Assembly (NCBI GenBank): GCA_947486675.1 | Contig: CANKUF010000029.1 | Location: 1 to 7,560 of the forward strand | DNA length: 7,560 nucleotides | Source: Acidimicrobiaceae bacterium | Lineage (GTDB): Bacteria > Actinomycetota > Acidimicrobiia > Acidimicrobiales > Ilumatobacteraceae | Direction: 5' to 3' | Shown: positions 1 to 7,560 of the stretch, one piece after another | Layout of the letters: each line of letters starts with the position of its first letter | Position numbering within the stretch: the stretch's first letter is position 1 | Program-made: the position numbers and the translations under genes | The notes under the pieces: model-generated | Seen by the model: only the letters and a program-made list of their open reading frames with translations | What the model was told of the DNA's origin: nothing | Databases searched by the model: none

Positions 1-2622
1 GGTAAGCAGGGTCGCTTCCGTCAGAACTTGCTCGGAAAGCGCGTTGACTACTCGGGTCGTTCAGTAATTGTTGCTGGCCCAACACTGCGTTTGCAGCAAT
101 GCGGTTTGCCAAAGTTGATGGCACTCGAATTGTTCAAGCCGTTCGTTATGAAGCGTTTGGTTGATCAGCAGCTTGCACAGAACATTAAGAGTGCAAAGCG
201 CATGGTTGAGCGTCGTAGGCCACAGGTGTGGGACGTTCTTGAAGACGTCATTAAGGAACACCCAGTTCTGTTGAACCGTGCTCCTACGTTGCACCGCTTG
301 GGAATTCAGGCATTCGAACCGTTGCTCGTTGAGGGCAAGGCAATTCAGTTGCACCCACTCGTATGTACAGCGTTTAACGCCGACTTCGACGGTGACCAGA
401 TGGCAGTTCACTTGCCATTGTCGGTTGAAGCTCAGGCAGAAGCACGCGTGCTGATGTTGAGTGCGAACAACATTTTGTCGCCAGCCTCGGGTCGTCCAAT
501 TGTGACCCCACAGCAGGACTTGGTGATTGGTGGGTATTACCTCACCGATCAGCGCGATGGTTCAAAGGGCGAAGGCCATGTTTACCGTCAGCTGTACGAA
601 GTAGTTCGTGCACTTGACAGTGGTGACGTTGCACTTCACGCCAAGATCAAAATCGCAGAGCGCGATGACAATGGCAAGCAGATCTACGTGGACACCACGC
701 CAGGTCGTTTGTTGTTCGAAGAGCGTTTGCCAGCTGGTTTCGTCAAGAAGTTTGGACATATTGATCAGACTTTGAAGAAGAAGGAATTCGGCGTAATCGT
801 GGAGCGTTTGAGCGATCACTTCACCAAGTCCGAAATTGCTTTGGCTCTCGATGGAATTAAAGACTTGTGCTACCGCTATGCAACGCAGTCCGGTCTGACC
901 GTTTCGGTTGATGACGTAAAGACTCCAAAAGCAAAGCGCGCAATTCTTGATCGTCACGAAGAAGATGCCGACAAGGTGGAGAAGCAATTCCGCCGCGGAA
1001 TCATCACCGACGGTGAGCGTCGTCAGCAAGAAGTACGTATTTGGACAGAAGCAACACGCGAAGTTCAAGAGGCCATGCAGAAGGAATTTGCAGACCTGAA
1101 GTACAACCCAGTTGACATGATGATCACTTCTGGTGCTCGTGGAAACATGACCCAGATGCGTCAGATTGCAGGTATGCGCGGACTCGTGGCCAACCCTCGT
1201 GGTGACATGATTCCTCGTCCTATTAAGAGCAACTTCCGTGAAGGCTTGGAAACACTTGAGTACTTCATTGCTACTCCTGGTGCTCGTAAGGGCCTCGTGG
1301 ACACTGCTCTTCGTACTGCCGACTCGGGTTACCTCACACGTCGTTTGCACGACGTTGCGCAGGAACTCATTGTTCGTGAAGACGATTGCGGAACCACACT
1401 TGGCGTGTGGGTCGACAACGTTCAGAAAGACACTGCAAACACACGTGCATACTTGGAAACCAAGTTGTTCGGTCGCGCATTGTTGAACGAAGTTGAACTC
1501 AGCGATGGTCGCGTGTTGGAAAAGAACACCATTTTGGGTGACGATGATGTCGACGCACTTCGCGACGACGCAAAAGTTAACCGTGTACGTGTTCGTTCAG
1601 TACTTACTTGCGACGCCGAAGTTGGCGTGTGCAAGTTCTGTTACGGACGTTCACTTGCAACTGGTCAGTCCATTGAATTGGGCGAAGCAGTTGGCGTAAT
1701 CGCAGCGCAGTCAATTGGTGAACCGGGAACCCAGCTCACCATGCGTACCTTCCACACTGGTGGTGTTGCAGGAAAAGACATCGCCGGCGGTTTGCCACGC
1801 GTTGTTGAACTCTTCGAAGCACGTAACCCGCGCGGTTCAGCACGTTTGGCTCGCGCAACTGGTGTTGTGCGCATTCTTGAAGACGAAGGCAAGGGAATTC
1901 CAATCCATGTCATCGACGATCAGGGTGAACCACACGAAATCATGTTGCCAACCGGTAGTCGTCCAATCGTTAAAGATGGTCAAGACATCACCGCTGGCGA
2001 TCGTGTCACTGAAGGCCCACTTGATCCGAAAGAACTGATGGAGATCAAGGGACCACGTGAAACACAGGTGTACCTCGTAGAAGAAGTACAGAAGGTGTAT
2101 CGCGACCAAGGTGTATCGATCCACGACAAGCACATTGAATTGATTGTTCGTCAGATGACCCGCCGCGTTGGCGTGCAAGAGCCTGGCGACACTCAGTTCC
2201 TTCCAGGCGAGCGTGCCGATGCCAAGGTTTTCCGTGACACCAACCGTTCAATGGTTGAACAGGGCAAGCGTCCTGCTGAAGGTCGCCCAGAACTCATGGG
2301 TATCACCAAGGCATCGCTGGCAACCGAGTCATGGCTGTCTGCAGCATCGTTCCAAGAGACCACCCGTGTTCTTACCGAAGCCGCAATTGACGGCAAGGGT
2401 GACAACTTGGTCGGTCTGAAGGAAAACATCATCATCGGTAAGTTGATCCCAGCCGGCTCTGGTATGGACCGCTACAACATGTTCGACGTCAGTGCCCCGG
2501 ACTATGTCCCAATGGCCTACTACTCGAGCGATGATGAAGAAGATCCAGCAGCATTCTTGGCCGGTCTCCACGGAACCTATATTTCCGAGGATTCACAAGG
2601 ATCTGCCGAACAGGCTCAATAA
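1..2622 (+). CDS. rpoC: DNA-directed RNA polymerase subunit beta' (3' part; 5' end outside window)
   Basis: Largest subunit of the RNA polymerase core; carries the catalytic magnesium site. The reading frame is open from base 1, so the gene starts upstream. 873 codons are present; actinobacterial RpoC is about 1,300 residues, so roughly the N-terminal third (zinc finger 1, clamp) is missing. Visible in fragment numbering: the start [20 protein letters not shown]; the active-site motif [10 protein letters not shown] at 126-135, with the three Mg-binding Asp at 128, 130 and 132; the secondary-channel region with [11 protein letters not shown] near 378-388; the bridge helix near 427-450; zinc site 2 with Cys463, Cys537, Cys544 and Cys547, spaced 74/7/3 as in E. 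coli; and the trigger loop around [20 protein letters not shown] from 569. No SI3 insertion follows the trigger loop, as expected outside Proteobacteria. The tail is acidic and ends at TAA. I see no frameshift or lost key residue. Confidence 0.98.
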   Translation, partial: GKQGRFRQNLLGKRVDYSGRSVIVAGPTLRLQQCGLPKLMALELFKPFVMKRLVDQQLAQNIKSAKRMVERRRPQVWDVLEDVIKEHPVLLNRAPTLHRLGIQAFEPLLVEGKAIQLHPLVCTAFNADFDGDQMAVHLPLSVEAQAEARVLMLSANNILSPASGRPIVTPQQDLVIGGYYLTDQRDGSKGEGHVYRQLYEVVRALDSGDVALHAKIKIAERDDNGKQIYVDTTPGRLLFEERLPAGFVKKFGHIDQTLKKKEFGVIVERLSDHFTKSEIALALDGIKDLCYRYATQSGLTVSVDDVKTPKAKRAILDRHEEDADKVEKQFRRGIITDGERRQQEVRIWTEATREVQEAMQKEFADLKYNPVDMMITSGARGNMTQMRQIAGMRGLVANPRGDMIPRPIKSNFREGLETLEYFIATPGARKGLVDTALRTADSGYLTRRLHDVAQELIVREDDCGTTLGVWVDNVQKDTANTRAYLETKLFGRALLNEVELSDGRVLEKNTILGDDDVDALRDDAKVNRVRVRSVLTCDAEVGVCKFCYGRSLATGQSIELGEAVGVIAAQSIGEPGTQLTMRTFHTGGVAGKDIAGGLPRVVELFEARNPRGSARLARATGVVRILEDEGKGIPIHVIDDQGEPHEIMLPTGSRPIVKDGQDITAGDRVTEGPLDPKELMEIKGPRETQVYLVEEVQKVYRDQGVSIHDKHIELIVRQMTRRVGVQEPGDTQFLPGERADAKVFRDTNRSMVEQGKRPAEGRPELMGITKASLATESWLSAASFQETTRVLTEAAIDGKGDNLVGLKENIIIGKLIPAGSGMDRYNMFDVSAPDYVPMAYYSSDDEEDPAAFLAGLHGTYISEDSQGSAEQAQ

Positions 2623-2628
2623 TTCGCA

Positions 2629-2640
2629 CCCCGTCAGGGG
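2629..2640 (+). other. Small GC hairpin just after rpoC stop
   Basis: CCCC, loop GTCA, GGGG: a perfect 4-bp stem with a 4-nt loop, six bases after the rpoC stop codon. It has no T-run, so it is not a terminator alone. It sits directly 5' of the much larger stem-loop and may stack with it or protect the rpoC 3' end. It could also be chance. Confidence 0.4.
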
Positions 2641-2646
2641 AGCACT

Positions 2647-2693
2647 ATCTAGCGGTTTGCAGGTTGCCGTATGGCGACCTGCAACCGTAGGAT
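2647..2693 (+). terminator. Long stem-loop in the rpoC-rpsL gap, probable terminator or attenuator
   Basis: The arms 2653-2668 and 2673-2687 form 15 pairs, one of them a T·G wobble, around a GTAT loop, with a single bulged T at 2656. Pairing continues outward to 2647/2693 with a G·T wobble, one A/A mismatch, a T·G wobble and three normal pairs. The 3' side runs into TTTT (2693-2696), a short and weak T-tract. This is by far the strongest inverted repeat noticed between the genes. Its place between the rpoBC and str transcription units suggests an intrinsic terminator, partial attenuator or RNase processing site. The short T-run means termination may be incomplete. Confidence 0.6.
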
Positions 2694-2761
2694 TTTCAGT
2701 CCGTTGTCTCGCGCTTTGGTTTGTCCAGTGCGCGTGATTCCACAAGTACGAAAGCAACAGT

Positions 2762-2766
2762 AAAGG
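2762..2766 (+). promoter_or_regulatory. Ribosome binding site fixing the GTG start of rpsL
   Basis: AAAGG lies 7 nt before the GTG at 2774. Together with the conserved S12 N-terminus MPTIQQLIR, it supports GTG rather than ATG as the rpsL start. Confidence 0.6.
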
Positions 2767-2773
2767 TAAACGC

Positions 2774-3142
2774 GTGCCCACTATTCAGCAGCTGATTCGA
2801 CAAGGTCGTAGCACCAAGTCGACAAAAACCAAGACCCCGGCGCTCAAGGGATCACCACAGCGACGTGGAGTATGCACCCGCGTATTCACCACAACGCCGA
2901 AGAAGCCAAACTCGGCATTGCGCAAAGTTGCACGTGTTCGTTTGACCAGTGGCGTTGAAATCACCGCCTACATTCCTGGCGAAGGACACAACTTGCAAGA
3001 GCACTCCATCGTGTTGGTTCGTGGTGGTCGTGTACGTGACTTGCCAGGTGTTCGTTACAAAGTTATTCGTGGCGCACTCGATGCCGCCGGAGTTAAAGAT
3101 CGTAAGCAAGCCCGTAGCCGTTACGGCGCAAAGAAGAAATAG
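2774..3142 (+). CDS. rpsL: 30S ribosomal protein S12
   Basis: S12 sits at the decoding centre of the small subunit and helps set tRNA selection accuracy; it is the classic streptomycin-resistance target. The product is 122 residues, normal for actinobacteria, and starts at GTG with [12 protein letters not shown]. Conserved segments are [13 protein letters not shown] (25-37), [16 protein letters not shown] (40-55), [16 protein letters not shown] (63-78) and the loop [12 protein letters not shown] (84-95). Lys43 is the wild-type, streptomycin-sensitive residue. Position 88 is Arg (codon CGT at 3035-3037) where E. coli and M. tuberculosis have Lys; K88R is a known streptomycin-resistance change. 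Asp89, the residue that RimO methylthiolates in E. coli, is present. The C-terminus is the usual basic tail RSRYGAKKK. It is the first gene of the str cluster, and its TAG stop overlaps the weak ribosome binding site of rpsG 9 nt before that gene. Confidence 0.98.
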   Translation: MPTIQQLIRQGRSTKSTKTKTPALKGSPQRRGVCTRVFTTTPKKPNSALRKVARVRLTSGVEITAYIPGEGHNLQEHSIVLVRGGRVRDLPGVRYKVIRGALDAAGVKDRKQARSRYGAKKK

Positions 3143-3151
3143 GTACATCAC

Positions 3152-3622
3152 ATGTCACGTAAAGGCCCAGCAACTCGTCGCGAGATGATTCCAGATCCGG
3201 TTTATCGTTCATTGCTCATTACTCAAGTTGTCAACAAAGTGATGTTGCACGGCAAGAAGAGCACCGCTGAATCAATCGTGTACGAAGCGATGAAAGCTAT
3301 TGAAATTAAGACTGGTAGCGAGCCATTGTCAACCGTGAAGCGCGCAATTGACAACGTGAAGCCACCACTTGAAGTTCGTAGCCGTCGCGTTGGTGGTGCT
3401 ACGTACCAAGTTCCAGTAGAAGTTCGCCCACGCCGTGCAACAACACTTGCCATTCGTTGGTTGGTAGACAATGCACGTAGCCGTCGCGAGAAGACCATGG
3501 CCGAGTGCTTGTCCGCAGAATTGCTTGATGCATCAAATGGTTTAGGTGCATCAATGAAGAAGCGTGATGACATGCAAAAGATGGCCGAGTCGAACAAGGC
3601 ATTTGCTCACTACCGCTGGTAG
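3152..3622 (+). CDS. rpsG: 30S ribosomal protein S7
   Basis: S7 is a primary binder of the 3' major domain of 16S rRNA; it starts assembly of the 30S head and contacts E- and P-site tRNA. The product is 156 residues, the standard short form, ending in NKAFAHYRW. It lacks the C-terminal extension of E. coli K-12 S7. Conserved blocks are [11 protein letters not shown] at the N-terminus, [18 protein letters not shown] (27-44), [19 protein letters not shown] (75-93) and the RWLVDNAR region. The only Shine-Dalgarno candidate is TAGGT, made partly of the rpsL stop codon, 8 nt before ATG, so translation is probably coupled to rpsL. The 9-nt spacer is too small for the intercistronic S7 target used in E. 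coli str-operon autoregulation. Confidence 0.98.
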   Translation: MSRKGPATRREMIPDPVYRSLLITQVVNKVMLHGKKSTAESIVYEAMKAIEIKTGSEPLSTVKRAIDNVKPPLEVRSRRVGGATYQVPVEVRPRRATTLAIRWLVDNARSRREKTMAECLSAELLDASNGLGASMKKRDDMQKMAESNKAFAHYRW

Positions 3623-3650
3623 TCAGCCCGAAGTCTGAGGAAGAACCCCC

Positions 3651-5732
3651 ATGTCACGCGATTTCCCATTAAACATGTACCGCAATATCGGCATCATGGC
3701 CCACATCGATGCTGGTAAGACCACAACGACAGAGCGCATTCTGTACTACACCGGAAAGACATACAAGATCGGTGAAGTGCACGAAGGTGGAGCCGTAATG
3801 GACCACATGATTCAGGAACAAGAGCGTGGTATCACCATCACCTCCGCTGCAACAACAGCGTTCTGGCGCGATCATCGCATCAACATCATTGACACACCTG
3901 GTCACGTGGACTTCACAGTTGAAGTAGAGCGTTCATTGCGCGTGCTCGACGGTGCAGTTGCAGTATTCGACTCGGTTGCTGGTGTAGAGCCACAGACCGA
4001 AACCGTGTGGCGCCAAGCAAACAAGTACAAAGTTCCGCGTATGTGCTTCATCAACAAGATGGACCGCACGGGTGCAAACTTCTATCGCACACTCGACATG
4101 ATCAAGGACCGTTTGCAGGCAGTTCCTGCCGTATTGCAGCTTCCTTATGGTGGCGAGGCCGAATTCAAGGGCCTTATCGACATCGTGAAGATGAAGGCTG
4201 TTGTTTGGGATGGCGACGAAAAAGACTCAACGTATGCAGACGTAGAAATTCCTGCCGAGTACATCGAGAAGGCAAAGCAGTACCGAGCCGAGTTGCTCGA
4301 CATTGTTGCCAGCGAAGACGAAGTGCTCATGGAGAAGTACCTTGAATCTGGCGATCTTGACGAAGCCGAATTGCGCGCCGGTATCCGCAAGGGAACACTT
4401 GCATTCTCATTCGTTCCAATTTTGTGTGGTTCAGCATTCAAGAACAAGGGCGTACAGCAAATGCTCGACGCTGTTGTTGACTACATGCCAAGCCCGCTCG
4501 ACATTCCAGACACCGAAGGCCTCAAGCCAGACTCAGATGAAGTGTTGACTCGTAAGCCAGACGATGCGGCGCCATTTTCGGCACTTGCATTCAAAATCGT
4601 TGCTGACCCATTCGGTCGCCTTACTTACTTCCGCGTGTACTCAGGAAAAATCTCAAAAGGTGAAGAGTGCTACAACTCCACCAAAGAAAAGCGTGAGCGC
4701 ATTGGTCGCTTGCTCTTGATGCACGCAAACCAACGCGAAGACATCGACACCGCATACGCAGGTGACATTGTTGCCGGACTTGGTTTCAAGGAAGTCACCA
4801 CTGGTGACACCTTGTGTGATCGCAGCAACGCAATCATCTTGGAGCGCATGGAGTTCCCAGAGCCAGTTATCCACGTAGCGATCGAACCAAAGACAAAGGC
4901 CGACCAAGACAAGTTGGGCAAAGCGCTCAAGTCATTGTCTGACGAAGACCCAACCTTCCGTGTTCGTACCGACGAAGAAACTGCTCAAACCGTTATTTCG
5001 GGAATGGGTGAGTTGCACCTTGAAGTTCTTGTAGACCGCATGCAACGCGAGTTCGGCGTGGATGCAACTGTTGGTAAGCCACAAGTTGCGTACCGCGAAA
5101 CCATCACCAAGAAGGTGGAGTCGGTGGAATACCGACACATCAAGCAGTCGGGTGGTTCGGGTCAGTTCGCAGTTGTCAAGATCACGGTCGAGCCAAGCGG
5201 CGTCGGCGGTGGCTACATCTTTGAAGACGACATCACTGGTGGACGTATTCCTCGCGAATACATTCAGCCAACCAACCAAGGAATTCAGTCAGCGCTCGAC
5301 AACGGCGTGCTTGCTGGATACCCAACCGTGGACGTGAAGGTGTCACTTGTTGACGGTCAGTACCACGACGTTGACTCCAGCGAAATGGCGTTCAAAATTG
5401 CCGGCCAAATGGCGTTCCGCAAGGCAGCCCAGGCAGCAGGCCCAATCATCCTCGAGCCAATCATGGCGGTTGAAGTAGTGACCCCAGATGACTACATGGG
5501 TGACGTAATGGGCGACTTGTCCAGCCGCCGTGGCCGTATTGAGGGCATGGAAGCCAATGGCAACGCGCAGAACATTAAGGCGCAGGTTCCGCTTTCGGAA
5601 ATGTTCGGATACAGTACAGATCTGCGTTCGCGCACACAGGGTCGTGCAACCTACTCGATGCAGTTTCACAGCTATCAGCAGGTGCCGGCAGTTGTTGCAG
5701 AAGAAATTATCAAGCGCGTGCGCGGCGAATAG
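3651..5732 (+). CDS. fusA: Translation elongation factor G
   Basis: EF-G is a cytosolic GTPase that moves tRNAs and mRNA through the ribosome after peptide transfer and, with RRF, splits ribosomes after termination. The 693 residues match the usual length of about 700. G motifs: P-loop AHIDAGKTT (17-25), switch [10 protein letters not shown] with Thr64, DTPGHVDF (81-88) with His85, NKMD (135-138) and GSAF (260-263). Domain II follows from about residue 290. Domain III carries [13 protein letters not shown] from 451, with His456 at the position of a fusidic-acid-resistance residue in S. aureus. The domain IV tip has [10 protein letters not shown] with His572, equivalent to E. coli His583, which is important for translocation. 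The C-terminus [19 protein letters not shown] is canonical. A good TGAGGAAG ribosome binding site precedes the ATG. Its position between rpsG and tuf marks the housekeeping EF-G, not FusA2 or a TetM-type protein. Confidence 0.98.
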   Translation: MSRDFPLNMYRNIGIMAHIDAGKTTTTERILYYTGKTYKIGEVHEGGAVMDHMIQEQERGITITSAATTAFWRDHRINIIDTPGHVDFTVEVERSLRVLDGAVAVFDSVAGVEPQTETVWRQANKYKVPRMCFINKMDRTGANFYRTLDMIKDRLQAVPAVLQLPYGGEAEFKGLIDIVKMKAVVWDGDEKDSTYADVEIPAEYIEKAKQYRAELLDIVASEDEVLMEKYLESGDLDEAELRAGIRKGTLAFSFVPILCGSAFKNKGVQQMLDAVVDYMPSPLDIPDTEGLKPDSDEVLTRKPDDAAPFSALAFKIVADPFGRLTYFRVYSGKISKGEECYNSTKEKRERIGRLLLMHANQREDIDTAYAGDIVAGLGFKEVTTGDTLCDRSNAIILERMEFPEPVIHVAIEPKTKADQDKLGKALKSLSDEDPTFRVRTDEETAQTVISGMGELHLEVLVDRMQREFGVDATVGKPQVAYRETITKKVESVEYRHIKQSGGSGQFAVVKITVEPSGVGGGYIFEDDITGGRIPREYIQPTNQGIQSALDNGVLAGYPTVDVKVSLVDGQYHDVDSSEMAFKIAGQMAFRKAAQAAGPIILEPIMAVEVVTPDDYMGDVMGDLSSRRGRIEGMEANGNAQNIKAQVPLSEMFGYSTDLRSRTQGRATYSMQFHSYQQVPAVVAEEIIKRVRGE

Positions 5733-5760
5733 CTGACACGAGCATCACGATTTACATAAC
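5733..5760 (+). promoter_or_regulatory. Possible internal promoter for tuf
   Basis: CTGACA (5733-5738, five of six bases of the -35 consensus) is followed after 16 nt by CATAAC (5755-5760, four of six bases of the -10 consensus). This would give an A-rich leader of about 33 nt ending in a strong ribosome binding site. A promoter between fusA and tuf is known in Streptomyces and fits the need for more EF-Tu than EF-G. Seen by eye only; no transcription data. Confidence 0.35.
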
Positions 5761-5788
5761 CAAAGAACAAATTCAGAGAAAAGAACAC

Positions 5789-5794
5789 AAGGAG
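5789..5794 (+). promoter_or_regulatory. Strong ribosome binding site of tuf
   Basis: AAGGAG lies 5 nt before the tuf ATG. It is the closest match to the anti-Shine-Dalgarno sequence among the genes here, consistent with very high EF-Tu output. Confidence 0.8.
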
Positions 5795-5799
5795 TAGCA

Positions 5800-6984
5800 A
5801 TGTCAAAGGCAAAATTCGAGCGCAATAAGCCACACGTCAACATCGGAACCATGGGTCACATTGACCACGGTAAAACCACGCTGACTGCAGCCATCTCTGC
5901 CACATTGGCAACCAAGGGTTTGGCTGAAGTAACCGCTTTTGATCAGATCGACAAGGCGCCAGAAGAGAAGGCTCGTGGTATCACGATCTCAATCGCGCAC
6001 ATCGAATACGAGTCAGAGAAGCGCCACTACGCACACGTTGACATGCCAGGTCACGCTGACTACATCAAGAACATGATCACTGGTGCTGCCCAGGTTGACG
6101 GCGCGATCCTCGTGGTTGCTGCAACTGACGGTCCAATGCCACAGACTCGTGAGCACGTGTTGCTCGCACGCCAAGTAGGCGTTCCATACATCGTTGTTGC
6201 TTTGAACAAGGCAGACATGGTGGAAGACGAAGAGCTCCTCGAACTCGTTGAAATTGAAGTTCGCGACTTGCTCAACGCATACGAGTTCCCTGGCGACACC
6301 GCTCCAGTAGTTCGCGTGTCAGCATTGAAGGCACTCCAGGGTGATGCAGACGCACAAGAGCAGGTCATGAACTTGATCCGCGCATGTGACGATGCAATCC
6401 CAGAGCCAAAGCGTGAACTTGACAAGCCATTCCTTATGCCAATTGAAGACGTGTTCACGATCACTGGTCGTGGAACCGTTGTAACTGGCAAGGTTGAGCA
6501 GGGCAAGGTTCACACTGGTGACGACATCGAAATCGTTGGTCTCCGTGACACACAGAAGACCACTTGCACAGGTGTTGAAATGTTCCGCAAGTTGCTCGAC
6601 GAAGGTCAAGCAGGCGACAACATTGGTGCACTTCTTCGCGGTACCAAGAAGGAAGATGTTGAGCGTGGCCAGGTGCTTTGTGCTCCAGGTTCAATCACAC
6701 CTCACACCAACTTCGAAGGTCAGGTGTACGTGTTGACGAAGGAAGAAGGCGGCCGTCACAAGCCATTCTTCAACAACTATCGTCCACAGTTCTTCTTCCG
6801 CACCACCGACGTAACCGGAACCGTTGAGTTGCCAAAGGGCACCGAAATGGTGATGCCTGGTGACAACGTGATGATGACCGTGGAATTGGGCAAGCCAATC
6901 GCCATGGACGAAGGTCTTCGTTTCGCAATCCGTGAAGGTGGCCGCACCGTAGGTGCAGGTCGCGTAGTCAAGATCCTCAAATAA
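5800..6984 (+). CDS. tuf: Translation elongation factor Tu
   Basis: EF-Tu carries aminoacyl-tRNA to the ribosomal A site as a GTP complex and leaves after codon recognition and GTP hydrolysis. The 394 residues equal the normal length. The N-terminus [20 protein letters not shown] is canonical. G motifs: P-loop GHIDHGKT (19-26), switch I RGITI with Thr62, DMPGH (81-85) with the catalytic His85, NKAD (136-139) and SAL (174-176). Domain II contains [14 protein letters not shown], and domain III ends in [14 protein letters not shown]. Residue 82, within DxPGH, is Met; E. coli has Cys81 there and many actinobacteria have Ala. The gene lies 67 nt after fusA with its own strong ribosome binding site and a possible promoter, and 21 nt before rpsJ. 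Only one tuf copy is in this window; a second elsewhere cannot be excluded. Confidence 0.98.
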   Translation: MSKAKFERNKPHVNIGTMGHIDHGKTTLTAAISATLATKGLAEVTAFDQIDKAPEEKARGITISIAHIEYESEKRHYAHVDMPGHADYIKNMITGAAQVDGAILVVAATDGPMPQTREHVLLARQVGVPYIVVALNKADMVEDEELLELVEIEVRDLLNAYEFPGDTAPVVRVSALKALQGDADAQEQVMNLIRACDDAIPEPKRELDKPFLMPIEDVFTITGRGTVVTGKVEQGKVHTGDDIEIVGLRDTQKTTCTGVEMFRKLLDEGQAGDNIGALLRGTKKEDVERGQVLCAPGSITPHTNFEGQVYVLTKEEGGRHKPFFNNYRPQFFFRTTDVTGTVELPKGTEMVMPGDNVMMTVELGKPIAMDEGLRFAIREGGRTVGAGRVVKILK

Positions 6985-7005
6985 CGAACTGACTGGCTGA
7001 ACTTC

Positions 7006-7320
7006 ATGGCATCAAGCATCCGCATCCGTCTCAAGGCATTCGATCATCAGATCATCGACGAGTCTTCAAAGAAGATCGTCGAGACTGTTGCTCGTACCAA
7101 CGCGACAGTGCGCGGTCCGATTCCGTTACCTACGGACAACCACCGTTACACGGTGATCCGTGGGCCACACGTTGACAAAGACTCCCGTGAGCATTTTGAA
7201 ATGCGCATTCACAAGCGTCTTATCGACATCGTGGAACCAAACGCGAAGACCATTGACAGCCTCCAGCGCATTGAACTGCCTGCCGGCGTTGACATCGAAA
7301 TCAAGCTGCAGAACAGTTAG
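7006..7320 (+). CDS. rpsJ: 30S ribosomal protein S10 (NusE)
   Basis: S10 is part of the 30S head. As NusE it also binds NusB in antitermination and NusG in transcription-translation coupling. The 104 residues are close to the usual 101-105. Conserved segments are [14 protein letters not shown] (5-18), [30 protein letters not shown], and [19 protein letters not shown] with the RNA-binding His and Arg residues. The ATG follows tuf by 21 nt in the same frame as tuf. The intervening sequence has no clear Shine-Dalgarno motif, so translation probably depends on ribosomes finishing tuf. No other plausible start lies between the tuf stop and this ATG. In most actinobacteria rpsJ opens the S10 operon and rplC follows; here a PseG-like gene follows, so rpsJ looks like the last gene of the str cluster. 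Confidence 0.97.
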   Translation: MASSIRIRLKAFDHQIIDESSKKIVETVARTNATVRGPIPLPTDNHRYTVIRGPHVDKDSREHFEMRIHKRLIDIVEPNAKTIDSLQRIELPAGVDIEIKLQNS

Positions 7321-7335
7321 TTCCAGTTCTTCACA

Positions 7336-7362
7336 GGCGATAAACGCCCTTCAATTAGGGTG
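7336..7362 (+). other. Two mutually exclusive small hairpins before the PseG-like gene
   Basis: GGCG (7336-7339) can pair with CGCC (7345-7348) around ATAAA. The same CGCC, as part of CGCCCT (7345-7350), can instead pair with AGGGTG (7357-7362) around TCAATT, a 6-bp stem with one G·T pair. The second structure covers AGGG (7357-7360), the only ribosome binding site candidate of the next gene. No T-run follows, so neither is a convincing terminator. The stems are short and could be chance. Confidence 0.3.
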
Positions 7363-7370
7363 CGTAGTAC

Positions 7371-7560
7371 ATGGTTAACCGAAAGGTTGCAGTGCTGCGG
7401 GCAGATGCGTCCAGCTCTATTGGGGTTGGACACGTCATGCGATCGCTTTCACTTGGTGAAGCATTACTCGACGAAGGTTTTGGTGTCGAGCTCGTTTCGT
7501 GCGGGCTCGCGCCAAGTCTTCAGTCGCTCGCCACCTCCTGTGGCATCGAAGGGGTTGAGC
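7371..7560 (+). CDS. PseG-like UDP-sugar hydrolase / SpsG family, N-terminal 63 codons (3' end outside window)
   Basis: The frame opens at ATG 7371 and runs off the window end. The start is well fixed: an in-frame TAG lies at 7365-7367 and AGGG lies 10 nt upstream. The product begins MVNRKVAVLRADASSSIG, then VGHVMRSLSLGEALLDEGFG. The pattern RADxSxxIGxGHVMRxLxLxxxL is the N-terminal signature of PseG/SpsG proteins, GT-B-fold enzymes related to MurG. His21 matches the catalytic His17 of Campylobacter jejuni PseG. PseG removes UDP from UDP-2,4-diacetamido-2,4,6-trideoxy-beta-L-altrose in pseudaminic acid synthesis; relatives serve legionaminic acid and other glycan pathways. Only the first nucleotide-binding half-domain is visible, so the exact substrate is unknown. 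It uses codons rare in the preceding genes (CGG, GGG, TTA), as expected of a less expressed gene or a different gene cluster. Confidence 0.8.
   Translation, partial: MVNRKVAVLRADASSSIGVGHVMRSLSLGEALLDEGFGVELVSCGLAPSLQSLATSCGIEGVE

Noticed and set aside
61..411. Minus-strand open frame opposite the start of the rpoC fragment (116 codons)
   Set aside because: It is the mirror of the conserved active-site region of rpoC, with no ribosome binding site or family resemblance.
562..1350. Long open frame on the minus strand opposite rpoC (262 codons)
   Set aside because: It lies wholly inside the conserved rpoC frame. It arises because rpoC avoids TTA, CTA and TCA codons in the matching register. 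The translation resembles no family I recognise.
2713..2735. CGCGC...GCGCG inverted repeat upstream of rpsL
   Set aside because: Five pairs around a long loop and no T-run; easily a chance match.
2697..2773. Promoter for rpsL downstream of the stem-loop
   Set aside because: TTGTCT (2704) and TTGTCC (2721) resemble -35 boxes, but at 16-18 nt spacing there is no acceptable -10 box (AGTGCG and AAGTAC). A diverged promoter cannot be excluded, but I cannot support one.
3651..5732. Possibility that the EF-G-like gene is a ribosome-protection (TetM-type) or FusA2 protein
   Set aside because: All EF-G G motifs, the domain IV HDVDSSE tip and the position between rpsG and tuf identify it as housekeeping EF-G.
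6060..6506. Minus-strand open frame opposite tuf (148 codons)
   Set aside because: Antisense frames in tuf are a common artefact of its biased codons. The product is Ser/Thr-rich and low in complexity, with no independent support.
7317..7358. Promoter for the PseG-like gene
   Set aside because: GATAAA (7339-7344) is -10-like, but its upstream partner TTAGTT matches only two of six bases. TTCACA (7330-7335) is a good -35, but AATTAG at 17 nt matches three of six and would leave almost no leader. Neither pair is convincing.

Overview
The window is a run of core transcription and translation genes, all on the + strand: the 3' two thirds of rpoC, then rpsL, rpsG, fusA, tuf and rpsJ, then the first 63 codons of a PseG-like nucleotide-sugar hydrolase gene cut by the window end. 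The proteins look actinobacterial. RpoC lacks the proteobacterial SI3 insertion in its trigger loop, RpsL and RpsJ resemble actinobacterial versions, and EF-Tu has the NKAD form of its G4 motif. GC content is moderate, about half by eye, and codon choice is strongly biased (Pro mostly CCA, Leu mostly TTG/CTC/CTT, Arg mostly CGT/CGC). That would fit a mid-GC actinobacterium such as an aquatic Acidimicrobiia-type lineage, but this placement is inference; only phylogeny could settle it.

Layout: 1-2622 is rpoC, encoding the RNA polymerase beta' subunit from before the active-site NADFDGD motif to the C-terminus. A 151-nt gap holds a small GC hairpin and a long stem-loop, probably a terminator or attenuator separating rpoBC from the str genes. 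From 2774 the str cluster is tightly packed: rpsL, 9 nt, rpsG, 28 nt, fusA, 67 nt, tuf, 21 nt, rpsJ. The fusA-tuf gap is A-rich and holds a plausible internal promoter and the best Shine-Dalgarno sequence in the window, which suits extra EF-Tu synthesis. No gene-free stretch exceeds 300 nt.

The genes cooperate in gene expression: RpoC makes RNA; S12, S7 and S10 belong to the 30S subunit (decoding centre, and head with tRNA exit side); EF-Tu delivers aminoacyl-tRNA; EF-G drives translocation. The break comes after rpsJ. Instead of rplC and the rest of the S10 operon, a sugar-nucleotide gene begins 50 nt downstream.

I see no mobile element, CRISPR array, tRNA, rRNA or clearly undescribed system. 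The points most worth checking are the rpsJ/pseG-like junction, arginine at S12 position 88 (the K88R streptomycin-resistance position), and the stem-loop between rpoC and rpsL.
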